DNA of 64,000 bases from JAGNRR01 sp964409905 (lineage in GTDB: Bacteria; Bacteroidota; Bacteroidia; Chitinophagales; Chitinophagaceae), in the NCBI GenBank assembly GCA_964409905.1, contig CAYPET010000002.1:1-64000 (forward strand), in the 5' to 3' direction. Under the pieces are notes generated by a model that saw only the letters and a list, made by a program, of their open reading frames with translations, did not search any database and was not told the DNA's origin. The translations under genes were made by a program, and so were the position numbers. Positions 9,018 to 18,656 of this stretch are shown one piece after another. The first letter of the stretch is position 1; the number at the start of each line of letters is the position of its first letter.

Positions 9018-9021
9018 AAAC

Positions 9022-9600
9022 TTAGGGAAGTAACATTCGGTAGTCAACCTTGGTCTTACCCTTGCTAATGTCGTTAAGCTTTCCTTTCAATATTTTACGT
9101 TTTAGAGGGCTGAGATAATCAATGAATAAAACGCCCTCAATATGATCGTATTCATGCAGAATTACCCTTGCTGTCATTCCATCAAAGGTTTTTTCGTGTT
9201 CTACAAAGTTTTCATCAAGATAATTGATAGTGACCGTAGCATCACGGCTAATGTCTTCTCTGATTTTTGGAATACTCAGGCACCCTTCATTGAATTTATA
9301 GGGTGTACCCCCGGTGGCAATTATTTCGGGGTTTATAAATACCTCCTTTATTGCCTCACCTTCGTAAGGATCATTGTGTTCGGGGTCATCCTCTGCGGCT
9401 TCGGCAAGTTGTTTTGTTTCTACCAGAAATAATCGGATAGCATGGTTGACTTGAGGCGCTGCCAACCCCACCCCATTGCTGTGGTACAGCGTTTCCCACA
9501 TATCCTCAATAAGATTTTTTAAGTCAGGATATGTTTCATCTATTTCAATACATTCTTTTCGTAATACAGGATGACCGTATGCCACAATTGGTAAAATCAT
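9022..9600 (-). CDS. def: Peptide deformylase
   Basis: A 192-residue deformylase that removes the N-formyl group from nascent proteins. All three metal-site motifs are present: GVGLAAPQV (motif 1), EGCLSIP (motif 2, Cys metal ligand) and HEYDH (motif 3, two His ligands and catalytic Glu). The frame opens three codons earlier at a TTG, but ATG 9600 (MILPIVAYG) matches the family N-terminus. An acidic insertion after motif 1 (AEAAEDDPEHNDPYEGE) is common in Bacteroidota enzymes. Confidence 0.96.
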   Translation of the reverse strand: MILPIVAYGHPVLRKECIEIDETYPDLKNLIEDMWETLYHSNGVGLAAPQVNHAIRLFLVETKQLAEAAEDDPEHNDPYEGEAIKEVFINPEIIATGGTPYKFNEGCLSIPKIREDISRDATVTINYLDENFVEHEKTFDGMTARVILHEYDHIEGVLFIDYLSPLKRKILKGKLNDISKGKTKVDYRMLLP

Positions 9601-9666
9601 AGTTGGCAAAGTTCGCTTTTTTTTCAGGATGAAATATTAAAAGCATCTTAACTGTGATGTAATCCG

Positions 9667-10089
9667 TTAAAATTGATTATTCTTTAGCGCTAAATAGCCT
9701 TGCAGCAAGATAGCAGCACTTATTTCATCAACTAATGCTTTGTTTTGTCTGTCCTTTTTCTTTAACCCACTGTTCATAATAACATCTTTAGCCATTTTGG
9801 ATGTAAACCGCTCATCCAAAGTTTGGATAATCATATCGGGAAATGTTTTCTTGAAATGTTTGATGAAACGCTGCACCAGTTCTGTGGCATCTGTACCCTC
9901 ATTCCGCAAGCTTTTTGGCATGCCAATGACGACTCGCTCCACAATTTCGCTACCGAAATAATCTTTTAGCCATTGAATTAATTCTGTAGCATGTACGGTA
10001 GTTAAGCTTTTGGCTATAATCTGAAGGTTATCGGTTACTGCAATCCCACAACGTTTGCTACCATAATCTATAGCGAGTATTCTTGACAT
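9667..10089 (-). CDS. ruvX: Putative pre-16S rRNA nuclease / Holliday junction resolvase-like YqgF
   Basis: A 140-residue RNase H-fold protein with the YqgF motifs ILAIDYGSKRCGIAVTD (first acidic residue), VVIGMPKS, TLDERFTS and the final VDEISAAILLQGYL. The family matures the 16S rRNA 5' end. The frame extends to 10140, but ATG 10089 gives the family N-terminus. A CAAAGGTA (TACCTTTG on the minus strand, 10095-10102) sits just upstream as a -7 box, which also supports this start. Confidence 0.93.
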   Translation of the reverse strand: MSRILAIDYGSKRCGIAVTDNLQIIAKSLTTVHATELIQWLKDYFGSEIVERVVIGMPKSLRNEGTDATELVQRFIKHFKKTFPDMIIQTLDERFTSKMAKDVIMNSGLKKKDRQNKALVDEISAAILLQGYLALKNNQF

Positions 10090-10114
10090 CCTCACAAAGG
10101 TAGGCAGGCGCAGA

Positions 10115-10978
10115 TTAAGATGATAAGAAGATAGAGGCAATTACGAAAACGGCATATACTACCGAAGCAATTCCGTTAGTCGTACCGAAGGCCAAATTGA
10201 TTTTGCTGATGTCATCGTATTTTACCAAACTGTGCTGATAAAAAAGCAAGCCGATAAAGATAAAAGCCCCTATCCAGTATATCCCAGGGAATAACCCTTC
10301 AAAACCCGCCACTATAATCAGCACGGCCGTCAAGGAATGTAAAAAACGTGCCGTGCGCATTGCTGCTTTTCGGCCCATCAATACAGGTATAGAATGCAAA
10401 TGATAGTCATTATCGAATTCTTCATCCTGCAAGGCATACAGAATATCAAATCCACTCACCCATGTAAAAACAATAAACGAAAATAGCAGCGGTAAGACAG
10501 CAAATTTGCCGGTTACGGCTAAATATGCTCCCATCGGAGCTAATGCTAAACCTGCACCTAAAACAAGGTGACATAATGCTGTAAAGCGTTTGGTGTAACT
10601 ATAGAATAAAATCACAAAAAGCGCAACAGGAGATAAGTAGAAGCAAATGGTATTGATAAAAAAAGCAGATACAACAAACAACAGACAGTTTATCAAAACA
10701 AACACCAAGGCGTTTCGCTTACTCACAATACCTGCAGGCACCTCGCGCATTGCAGTGCGCTTATTTTTCAAATCAATATCTGCATCGATATAGCGGTTAA
10801 ACCCCATGGCCGCATTCCGGGCGAAAACCATACACAAAATGACCTTTGCCAAAATGCCCCAGTCAAATGCTTGATCCGTAGTATACAGGCCTAAAGAGAA
10901 ACCAATCAACGCAAAAGGCAGCGCAAATACAGTATGTGAAAATTTAACAAGTGATAGATAATGTCCGATACGTTTCAT
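10115..10978 (-). CDS. UbiA-family prenyltransferase
   Basis: A 287-residue membrane prenyltransferase with about eight to nine hydrophobic helices and both Asp-rich motifs: NRYIDADIDLKNKRT (first) and DILYALQDEEFDND (second). These bind the Mg-polyprenyl diphosphate. The 4-hydroxybenzoate polyprenyltransferase-like subgroup fits best. In a menaquinone-using Bacteroidota it could serve the futalosine route (MqnP-like), but the aromatic acceptor cannot be read from sequence. A longer frame from 11098 starts with GTG; ATG 10978 (MKRIGHYLSLVKFSHT) is the natural family start. Confidence 0.86.
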   Translation of the reverse strand: MKRIGHYLSLVKFSHTVFALPFALIGFSLGLYTTDQAFDWGILAKVILCMVFARNAAMGFNRYIDADIDLKNKRTAMREVPAGIVSKRNALVFVLINCLLFVVSAFFINTICFYLSPVALFVILFYSYTKRFTALCHLVLGAGLALAPMGAYLAVTGKFAVLPLLFSFIVFTWVSGFDILYALQDEEFDNDYHLHSIPVLMGRKAAMRTARFLHSLTAVLIIVAGFEGLFPGIYWIGAFIFIGLLFYQHSLVKYDDISKINLAFGTTNGIASVVYAVFVIASIFLSS

Positions 10979-11177
10979 TTCAGCTAAAGGCAAGTGCAAA
11001 AATAGCATGTACGGCCTAAGTGCAAGACAAACTAGATTAATATATACCCAACAAATTAAGTGCACAAAATAATCCGTTTCAACATGCCCAAGGCTCACAA
11101 TGTTTCAACAAAACATGAAATTCAATAGGTAAAAGAAGACAAGCAACAAGCAATTTGCTATATTTGAAATCCGTCAA

Positions 11178-12962
11178 ATGGCTAACGATTATATAGTATC
11201 AGCGCGTAAATACCGTCCCAAAACCTTTAATGAAGTGTTGGGTCAGGAGCATATTACTACCACGCTAAAGAATGCCATTCGGACAAACCACATCGCTCAT
11301 TCGTATCTTTTTACAGGCCCACGAGGCATTGGCAAAACGAGCTGTGCGCGTATTTTGGCAAAAGCACTCAATTGTCTGACCCCCACCGAAGACTTAGAAG
11401 CCTGCGGAAAATGTGCCAGCTGTACATCATTTAATGAAAACACATCTTTCGCCATCTACGAGTTAGATGCGGCTAGCAACAACAGCGTTGATGATGTGCG
11501 GGAGCTTACAGAACAGGTGCGCTATGCACCCCAGGGGGGTAAATACAAAGTTTATATCATTGACGAGGTGCATATGTTATCCGGAAGTGCATTTAATGCT
11601 TTTCTGAAAACCCTTGAAGAACCACCGGCTTACGCTATTTTTATTCTGGCTACTACTGAGAAGCACAAGATTCTGCCTACTATCTTGTCGCGTTGTCAAA
11701 TTTTTGATTTCAAGCGCATTAGCACAGAGCAAATTATTGCCCACCTTGCTGCTATATGCGAAGAAGAAAATATTCAATACGAGAAAGATGCCTTACAACT
11801 AGTAGCGCAAAAAAGTGAGGGTTGTATGCGGGATGCCTTATCCATTATGGATAAGGTAGCCAGCTTCAGCAATCAACATATTAGTTACGAAGCTGCGCTT
11901 GAAAATTTAAAGATTTTAGATTACGACTTTTATTTTCAACTCATTGAGGCAATTGTAACACAGGATGTAACCAAATCATTACTGCTTTGTGAAGACGTGT
12001 TGCAACGAGGTTTTGAGCCTCACATCATTATTGGCGGTTTGGCAGAACATTATCGCAACTTATTAGTTTGTCGAGACCAAGAAATGGCCGTGTTGCTTGA
12101 TGTGCCAATGGGCGTGAAGAAAAAATACTATTCACAGGCCAATTTATTGAGTCATGCTTTTATTATCAATGGCCTTACGGTGTGTGCCCATACCGAAGAG
12201 CAATTGCGCACCGCCCGAAATAAGCGATTACAGATGGAGTTGGGCATCATTAAACTAAATCATTTGCAGGAAGCAGTGCAAATCTTGATGGAAGGCGAAG
12301 AATTGGTAAAAAAAAAACTGATTAGTCAAGAGCGCAGCCTACTGCACCGCTTTGAGCTTAAAAAAAGTAGTTTACAAATAGACACTTCCATAAAACCGCC
12401 GAGGCCTGCTGAAGCTTCAATCACTGAGCCTCAAAGTTCCCTATCAACAGCTCCACCTGAAAGCACTATCCTTGTAGAGGAAAAGCCAGTCACGGCGGCA
12501 CCGACGCGCAAACAACCATTGGGTGCGCTATCTAGCCTCCGAAACGTGAAAGCGCAAATCCGAGAGCAAATCAAAGAGCATGAAAGTGCCAAAGTAAAAA
12601 GAGAAATAACAGCAGAAAATATTGTTGAACCGCTGCAGGAAATCTATCAGCAGTTATGCCAGAAAAAAACGTTTTATAAAAGCTCGATAGAGCGTTCTTA
12701 CCACGAATTACAGGGCAATAAGCTGACCATTTATACCCCTATGTTGTCCATGACTCTGCTGGCCGAGGAAAAGATGAACATCAAAGCAAGACTGACAGCT
12801 CATTTTAACAACGACGACTTTGAATTGCACCTTAGGGAAATACCTGAAGAGGATACAGGTGAAAAAGTGCAAAGTAAACGAGAAATGTTTGAGGAAATGG
12901 CAAGCAAAAATCCGCATTTACTTACCTTACGGGACAAACTAGGCTTTGATATTATACCTTAA
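11178..12962 (+). CDS. dnaX: DNA polymerase III subunit gamma/tau
   Basis: A 594-residue clamp-loader ATPase. Walker A is GPRGIGKTS (about residues 47-55), followed by the zinc-binding Cys set CLTPTEDLEACGKCASC, Walker B IIDEVHML and the sensor region with ILSRC. A linker rich in Pro, Ser and Thr (about 395-440) leads to a C-terminal tau-like domain. A TATATTTG box at 11159-11166 lies 11 bases upstream of the ATG. No obvious slippery A-tract frameshift signal of the E. coli kind was recognised. Confidence 0.96.
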   Translation: MANDYIVSARKYRPKTFNEVLGQEHITTTLKNAIRTNHIAHSYLFTGPRGIGKTSCARILAKALNCLTPTEDLEACGKCASCTSFNENTSFAIYELDAASNNSVDDVRELTEQVRYAPQGGKYKVYIIDEVHMLSGSAFNAFLKTLEEPPAYAIFILATTEKHKILPTILSRCQIFDFKRISTEQIIAHLAAICEEENIQYEKDALQLVAQKSEGCMRDALSIMDKVASFSNQHISYEAALENLKILDYDFYFQLIEAIVTQDVTKSLLLCEDVLQRGFEPHIIIGGLAEHYRNLLVCRDQEMAVLLDVPMGVKKKYYSQANLLSHAFIINGLTVCAHTEEQLRTARNKRLQMELGIIKLNHLQEAVQILMEGEELVKKKLISQERSLLHRFELKKSSLQIDTSIKPPRPAEASITEPQSSLSTAPPESTILVEEKPVTAAPTRKQPLGALSSLRNVKAQIREQIKEHESAKVKREITAENIVEPLQEIYQQLCQKKTFYKSSIERSYHELQGNKLTIYTPMLSMTLLAEEKMNIKARLTAHFNNDDFELHLREIPEEDTGEKVQSKREMFEEMASKNPHLLTLRDKLGFDIIP

Positions 12963-12965
12963 CTT

Positions 12966-13487
12966 ATGCTGGTAAAAAAACACAATAAACGATATAAGAA
13001 AAACAAAAAGTCGTTTAAAAAATTCTTACGGAAATTTGATGAGCAATACGTACCTGATATTGCAGAAATAGCGGCCAAAGCCGAATCAAAAGCGTGGGAA
13101 AAAATTGACTGCCTAGCATGCGGCAATTGCTGTAAAAAAATGACGCCCACTTTCAAGGATGAAGATATAATGCGAATTGCCCAGTATCTTGGCATGACAG
13201 ATGATGCCTTCCGAAAAAAATGGATTAAGCAGGAAGAACCCGAGCCAGATGGCACGCCGGGGGATTTGGTAAATAAAAAACAACCCTGTCAGTTCTTAAA
13301 CTTGAAGGATAATAAATGCAGTATTTACGAAGTGCGCCCTGAAGATTGTGCCACGTTCCCTCATTTTCAAACCGAGAAATTTGATGAGCAAACAGAGGCC
13401 TATATACAGAACCTCGAATATTGTCCGGCCACTTATGAGTTTGTCAAACGCATCAAGAAAAAAATTGAGCAGCACTACATTTGGTAA
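12966..13487 (+). CDS. YkgJ-family cysteine cluster protein
   Basis: A 173-residue soluble protein with the Cys cluster C-x-x-C-x-x-CC (CLACGNCC, about residues 52-59), then a Cys in QPCQFLN, one in NKCSIYEVRPEDC and a final Cys in YCPAT. This is the YkgJ (CxxCxxCC) family, which likely binds zinc or an Fe-S cluster; its biochemical role is not established. The N-terminus is strongly basic. It starts four bases after dnaX and is probably cotranscribed. Confidence 0.85.
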   Translation: MLVKKHNKRYKKNKKSFKKFLRKFDEQYVPDIAEIAAKAESKAWEKIDCLACGNCCKKMTPTFKDEDIMRIAQYLGMTDDAFRKKWIKQEEPEPDGTPGDLVNKKQPCQFLNLKDNKCSIYEVRPEDCATFPHFQTEKFDEQTEAYIQNLEYCPATYEFVKRIKKKIEQHYIW

Positions 13488-13550
13488 ATACACCCGATGA
13501 TAAAGAAATACCGCTATAGGCCATAATCCCTTGCCTCCAACTACCCAAAA

Positions 13551-13877
13551 TTAGCGTTCCACAATTTCAGCATCCGGAGCGTTTTTTGCCACCGAGCGAA
13601 TGCCATTGTCTCGACCTCCTGTATCACTGTACAGTTGGCTAGTGCCAATTACTTGGCCATTGGCAGCCTTCAGGTTAAAAAATAATTTACCGTTACTTGC
13701 TGTTTTCTTTTCATACCTATTGTCGTCCTGACTGTTTTTTCGAACGGATGCAATGCCATTCAAACATCCAGCTTTGCTTGTATAGCCTTCGCTACTTAAA
13801 ATTACTTCGCCATTGGCTGCTAGCAGGTTAAACTGAAATTCGCCGTTCGCCCTGGTTGAGACTTCAAATTTTCCCAT
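13551..13877 (-). CDS. YegP/DUF1508-family protein with two repeats
   Basis: A 108-residue protein built of two tandem copies of the UPF0339/DUF1508 repeat. Copy one contains FEVSTRANGEFQFNLLAANG and ends in NGIASVRKNS; copy two contains FFNLKAANGQVIGTSQLYSD and ends in NGIRSVAKNAPD. E. coli YegP has the same two-repeat plan. The function is unknown. It stands alone between convergent and divergent neighbours. Confidence 0.9.
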   Translation of the reverse strand: MGKFEVSTRANGEFQFNLLAANGEVILSSEGYTSKAGCLNGIASVRKNSQDDNRYEKKTASNGKLFFNLKAANGQVIGTSQLYSDTGGRDNGIRSVAKNAPDAEIVER

Positions 13878-13964
13878 AGTATATCTTTTTTGAAGTCTAA
13901 AAGGTACAAAACGAGAATTGCAGGTTCAAGAAAAGAGCTTAAATTTAAAATCTATTATCATTTC

Positions 13965-14327
13965 ATGAGCGACAATAAATGTTTGTATTGTGATAAAAAG
14001 ATGTACGGTCGGGCAGACAAAAAATTTTGTAACGACTATTGTCGTAGTGCGTACAATAATCAGGCACGCAGTTCGGTGAACAACATTGTACGGAACATCA
14101 ATAGTAAGCTCAAACGAAATCGAAACATTTTGGAAAACATATTGGGCGAAGAGCACAGCAAGAAATGTCATAAAGACCAATTGGTAAAGGCAGGGTATTT
14201 GTTTGATTATCACACCCATGTGCTGCACAACAAACGAGGCGATATGTATTACTTCTGTTATGAATATGGCTATTTACAAACAAATGAAAACTGGTACTTG
14301 ATTGTAAAGTCAACAAGCAAGGCTTAG
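13965..14327 (+). CDS. Small zinc-finger-like protein
   Basis: About 120 residues. The N-terminus holds a CLYC pair and, after KKMYGRADKKF, a C-x-x-x-C pair (CNDYC), a probable Zn-binding treble-clef-like unit common in Bacteroidota hypothetical proteins. The rest is basic and helical and ends in a mixed beta region. The frame is open from 13890, but ATG 13965 (MSDNKCLYC) is the better start because the upstream part overlaps the YegP-like promoter side and looks non-coding. A nucleic acid or metal role is possible; no function is assigned. Confidence 0.7.
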   Translation: MSDNKCLYCDKKMYGRADKKFCNDYCRSAYNNQARSSVNNIVRNINSKLKRNRNILENILGEEHSKKCHKDQLVKAGYLFDYHTHVLHNKRGDMYYFCYEYGYLQTNENWYLIVKSTSKA

Positions 14328-14413
14328 AGTAAAAAGTGTATAAAATTTCCAGCACATTGCAGGTATTTACATCAAATTCATAAACCTTTATAGCTGCGAA
14401 AAAATCGTTCCGG

Positions 14414-17032
14414 TTGGCTAAAACGAACAAAACAAAACTGACTCCACTCATGCAACAGCATGCTGCTATAAAAAGCAAATATCCAGATGCGATACTGCTT
14501 TTTAGAGTTGGCGATTTTTATGAAACATTTGGTCAAGATGCTGTCATAGCGGCCAATGTGCTGGGTATCACGCTCACCAAGCGTAACAATGGTGGTGTAA
14601 ACGAGGACTTAGCTGGTTTTCCGCATCACAGCATTGATACCTATTTACATAAATTAGTTCGGGCTGGTTATCGGGTGGCCATTTGCGATCAGCTGGAAGA
14701 TCCAAAACACGCCAAGGGAATTGTTAAGCGTGGCGTTACAGAACTTGTTACACCAGGTACTGCTACCAGCGAAAAAATGCTCGATAATGAAAACAACAAT
14801 TTCTTGGCCACTATTCATATTGATGGGGAACAATATGGTATCGCATTTGTAGATATTTCTACGGGAGAGTTCATGTGCGCCGAAGGCAACGTTGAATACA
14901 TTGACAAACTATTACAGACAATTAAACCCGCAGAGGTCATATACTGTAAAAACAAAGCCAGGCAATTTAAAGAACGCTTCGGCGAAAAACTGTACACTTA
15001 TTTACTCGATGACTGGATATTCACTTATGATTATGCATTTGAAAATTTATGTAATCATTTTCAAGTAACCACCCTCAAAGGATTTGGCATTAGTGATATG
15101 CCGTTGGCCATTATAGCAGCGGGCTCTTGTTTGCACTATCTGCGCGATACCGAACACCCAAATTTGGCCCATTTGCACACCCTGCAGCGCATCACGCGAA
15201 ACGAATTTTTGTGGATGGACCGCTTTACGATTCAAAACCTGGAGTTGCTGAATAGTAACATTCCCAATGGCAGTACTTTATTGGGGGTGCTGGACAATAC
15301 CATTTCGCCAATGGGAAGTCGGCTAATTAAACGTTGGCTGCTTTTCCCAATGCAGGATGTGGCCAAAATAAATCAGCGTCTCGAGGCTGTAGAGTATCTG
15401 ATAAAAGAAAGAGATCTGGCCCAAGGGTGCACCACATTTATAAAACAAGTAGGCGATATTGAGCGCATGGTAGCGCGATTGCCACTAAAAAAAATATCAC
15501 CACGCGAGGTATTGCATTTGGCTCGGGGTCTTCGTTGTATTGCCGACATCAAAGCCCTAGCCTCACAAAGCAATAATGATGTGATTCAACGCTTAGCCGA
15601 ACAATTAAATCCATGCGAGCGCATACAGGAGAAAATTAATGAAACCTTAGTGGAAAATCCACCTGCCGTGGCAGCCAAAGGCGAGCTGATTCGAGATGGA
15701 GTCAATGAGGAATTGGATGATTACAGAAGTGTTTCAAAAAATGGTAAAGATTTATTGCTTCAGATAAAACAGCGGGAGGTAGATAAAACAGGCATCAGCT
15801 CATTGAAAATTTCGTACAACAATGTTTTTGGTTATTATCTGGAGGTTACGAATGCGCATAAGGATAAAGTGCCAGATGATTGGATTCGTAAACAAACGTT
15901 AACCAACGCTGAGCGATACATCACACCCGAATTGAAAGTGTTGGAGCAGAAAATATTAAGTGCGCAGGATAAAATATTGGCCATAGAAATTGAAATTTAT
16001 GATGAATTGCTTTCACTATTACAAGAATACATAACACCAATTCAGCTTAACGCACAAATGATTGCGCAGCTGGATTGCCTGATTTGTTTTTCGAATAATG
16101 CGATTCAATATCAATATAAAAAACCAAACGTTCATGACGGTACTGCACTCAACATCACTGAGGGTCGTCATCCGGTGATCGAACAAAATTTGGCTGTTGG
16201 CGAACGCTATATCACGAATTCGGTACAGCTGGACAAAGATGATCAGCAAATGATAATCATCACAGGGCCCAACATGAGCGGTAAAAGTGCTCTGTTGCGC
16301 CAAACCGTCCTAATTACCTTAATGGCGCATGCCGGAAGCTTTGTGCCCGCTGAGGAAGCGGCCATTCCATTAACAGATAAAATATTTACCCGGGTTGGGG
16401 CCAGTGATAATTTGAGCGGAGGAGAAAGTACTTTCATGGTCGAAATGAATGAAACGGCCAGTATTATCAACAACATTTCGGCACGTTCGCTTATCGTATT
16501 GGATGAAATTGGTCGGGGCACCAGCACCTTTGATGGCATCAGTATAGCATGGAGTATTGCTGAGTTTTTACACAATCATACCGCCCGACCATTAACATTA
16601 TTTGCTACACACTATCATGAGTTGAACGAGCTGGAAAAGAAAAATCAGCGAATAAAAAACTTTCATGTCACACATAAGGAAGCGGGCAACAAAATCATCT
16701 TCTTGCGCAAATTGGCAGCCGGCGGAAGCAAACATAGTTTTGGTGTACATGTGGCTAAAATGGCTGGAATGCCGCCCTTGATTGTAGAACGTGCAAACGA
16801 AATACTAGCCATTTTGGAAGAAAAGAATGATGCTACACCAACCGATAAAGCCAAATTTTCAAATGAAAAAATGCAACGAATACAAGCCGAAAATTTCCAG
16901 TTGAATATTTATGATGGTGTAACAGAAGATCTAAAGCGAGTGAGAGAAATCTTACAAGCTGTCGAGATTAATAATTTAACACCTGTAGAAGCATTGATGA
17001 AATTAAATGAGCTGAAACGCATTGTTAGGTAG
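14414..17032 (+). CDS. mutS: DNA mismatch repair protein MutS
   Basis: An 872-residue mismatch recognition ATPase. The N-terminal domain carries the mismatch-probing FYETFG motif (LLFRVGDFYETFG). The C-terminal ATPase has Walker A GPNMSGKSALLRQT, the signature LSGGESTFMVEM, Walker B LIVLDEIGRGTSTFDG and the ATHYHEL switch. The start is a TTG (14414): reading from it gives MAKTNKTKLTPLMQQHAAIK, the usual family start, while the first ATG (Met13) would cut into it. No mutL is adjacent. Confidence 0.97.
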   Translation: MAKTNKTKLTPLMQQHAAIKSKYPDAILLFRVGDFYETFGQDAVIAANVLGITLTKRNNGGVNEDLAGFPHHSIDTYLHKLVRAGYRVAICDQLEDPKHAKGIVKRGVTELVTPGTATSEKMLDNENNNFLATIHIDGEQYGIAFVDISTGEFMCAEGNVEYIDKLLQTIKPAEVIYCKNKARQFKERFGEKLYTYLLDDWIFTYDYAFENLCNHFQVTTLKGFGISDMPLAIIAAGSCLHYLRDTEHPNLAHLHTLQRITRNEFLWMDRFTIQNLELLNSNIPNGSTLLGVLDNTISPMGSRLIKRWLLFPMQDVAKINQRLEAVEYLIKERDLAQGCTTFIKQVGDIERMVARLPLKKISPREVLHLARGLRCIADIKALASQSNNDVIQRLAEQLNPCERIQEKINETLVENPPAVAAKGELIRDGVNEELDDYRSVSKNGKDLLLQIKQREVDKTGISSLKISYNNVFGYYLEVTNAHKDKVPDDWIRKQTLTNAERYITPELKVLEQKILSAQDKILAIEIEIYDELLSLLQEYITPIQLNAQMIAQLDCLICFSNNAIQYQYKKPNVHDGTALNITEGRHPVIEQNLAVGERYITNSVQLDKDDQQMIIITGPNMSGKSALLRQTVLITLMAHAGSFVPAEEAAIPLTDKIFTRVGASDNLSGGESTFMVEMNETASIINNISARSLIVLDEIGRGTSTFDGISIAWSIAEFLHNHTARPLTLFATHYHELNELEKKNQRIKNFHVTHKEAGNKIIFLRKLAAGGSKHSFGVHVAKMAGMPPLIVERANEILAILEEKNDATPTDKAKFSNEKMQRIQAENFQLNIYDGVTEDLKRVREILQAVEINNLTPVEALMKLNELKRIVR

Positions 17033-17201
17033 CGGAAAAAAAGCATAAAATCCTTTTTACCAATGCAAGCATAATCAATTTGAAATACGGAGTCTCTATG
17101 CTGTATAAGCCAACAATCTTGCCTTTCATATGTTGCTCAGAAAAAATTTAGACCATTCGATGCTATCAAGTCATACTTTTGAACATAAGTATTGCTAAAC
17201 A

Positions 17202-18644
17202 ATGAAAAGGCAAATAGAATCATTTAAGCCACACTCTTTCGTGCCCGAAGACCATTGGTACCCAAAAGTGTTTAACGCAACGATACATCCGATGGTCAAT
17301 TTTTTTCTTAACCTGGATAAGGACAGAATAATATCCCGATATTGTCATCTGCATCCAACGGTAAACAAAGTGAAATTAGATGAACTCTTAACCTATGAGT
17401 GTGAACATTTTTTATGGAGCGGAGCCGACCTGATAAATGCAACCTCGGCGGCCGGAAAAAAGCAAATGGTCATTATCGAAAATAATTCATGTCCTTCGGG
17501 TCAAAAATCTATGCCGCTGGTAGAAGATAACAATACTGATGGAACCTACCGAACGCTTATTGAAAGAACCTTTAAGCCATACATAGAAAAAAAACTCAAG
17601 AAGACCAAAGTGAAGGGATGCCTGGCTGTATTCTATGATAAAAACTATATGGAGACGTCAGGCTATGCCGCAGTAATAGCCGATGTGTTTGACGAAGAGG
17701 TTTTTCTGGTACCTTTTTTTAACGGTGAAGATACCAGCCATGTAAAAGTGGAAGATGGCATATTCTACATACTGCAACATGGTGAATGGCAGGCTGTTCG
17801 GGCCGCCTTTAGATATGTAACCCAAAAACCTTGGAACCGAATACCGCTGCATACCAAAACCATCATTCTCAACCCAATAAGCGTTTGTTTAGCCGGCGGA
17901 AGGAATAAATTATTAGCTGCCAAAGCTTACGACCTTTTTAATGCAGAATTAGAAGTAGACGGTCTCAAAATAAATATTCCCGATACCATTCTTGATGTTG
18001 CACAAAACGAAATACCAATATGGGTGCAAAAATTGGGAGGGCATGCAGTAATCAAAGTGCCATATAGTAATGCAGGACAGGGTGTTTATACTATTACCAA
18101 TCAACAAGAACTCGATGATTTTATGGACCTTAAACTGGACTATGACCGATTTATCGTCCAAAGTTTGATAGGAAATTATCATTGGAGCTCTCGCGGCAGT
18201 AAGGGAAAATTTTATCATGTAGGTACTATGCCTGATAAAAAGGGTCATACTTATGTGGCGGATTTCAGAATGATGGTGAGTAGCACAAAAAAAGGCATTA
18301 AACCAATTGCCATGTACTCCCGCCGCGCCCTTAAGCCTCTTACCGATCAGCTTGTATCCAACGCCGCTTCTTGGGATATTTTGGGTACGAACCTATCAAT
18401 TAAGTTGGGGAACAATCAATGGACTTCTGACACCAATAGGCTCATGATAATGGACCGCCGCGATTATAACAGGCTTGGCCTCGGCATAGACGAACTCATC
18501 GAAACGTTTATCCAAACAGTATTATCTACAGTGGCGATTGATAAAATGTGTAAACAATTGTTTACCACGAAGGGTAAATTTAGAATGCCTCTCTTCCAAT
18601 CACTAAATGATGATGCCAACCTCATTAATGAAATACTGCTTTAA
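17202..18644 (+). CDS. ATP-grasp-type ligase of unknown substrate
   Basis: A 480-residue soluble protein that looks like an ATP-grasp enzyme, possibly circularly permuted. Residues about 280-294 (GGHAVIKVPYSNAGQG) resemble the ATP-grasp Lys and Gly-rich loop. YVADFRMMVS (351-360) and MYSRRA (371-376) resemble the metal/ATP-binding strand region, and NRLMIMDRRDYN (412-423) follows. The N-terminal part contains a conserved-looking IIENNSCPSGQKSMP (91-105). ATP-grasp enzymes of this kind form amide bonds between a carboxylate and an amine. Twelve bases downstream lies a zinc amidohydrolase-like gene, so the pair probably makes and trims or uses one amide-linked product. The substrate is unknown. 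Confidence 0.7.
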   Translation: MKRQIESFKPHSFVPEDHWYPKVFNATIHPMVNFFLNLDKDRIISRYCHLHPTVNKVKLDELLTYECEHFLWSGADLINATSAAGKKQMVIIENNSCPSGQKSMPLVEDNNTDGTYRTLIERTFKPYIEKKLKKTKVKGCLAVFYDKNYMETSGYAAVIADVFDEEVFLVPFFNGEDTSHVKVEDGIFYILQHGEWQAVRAAFRYVTQKPWNRIPLHTKTIILNPISVCLAGGRNKLLAAKAYDLFNAELEVDGLKINIPDTILDVAQNEIPIWVQKLGGHAVIKVPYSNAGQGVYTITNQQELDDFMDLKLDYDRFIVQSLIGNYHWSSRGSKGKFYHVGTMPDKKGHTYVADFRMMVSSTKKGIKPIAMYSRRALKPLTDQLVSNAASWDILGTNLSIKLGNNQWTSDTNRLMIMDRRDYNRLGLGIDELIETFIQTVLSTVAIDKMCKQLFTTKGKFRMPLFQSLNDDANLINEILL

Positions 18645-18656
18645 TCTATTTATTGT

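Noticed and set aside
11178..12962. Programmed frameshift in dnaX giving a short gamma form
   Set aside because: A-rich stretches exist (for example near 12310), but no slippery heptamer with a following stem and early stop could be supported by eye.
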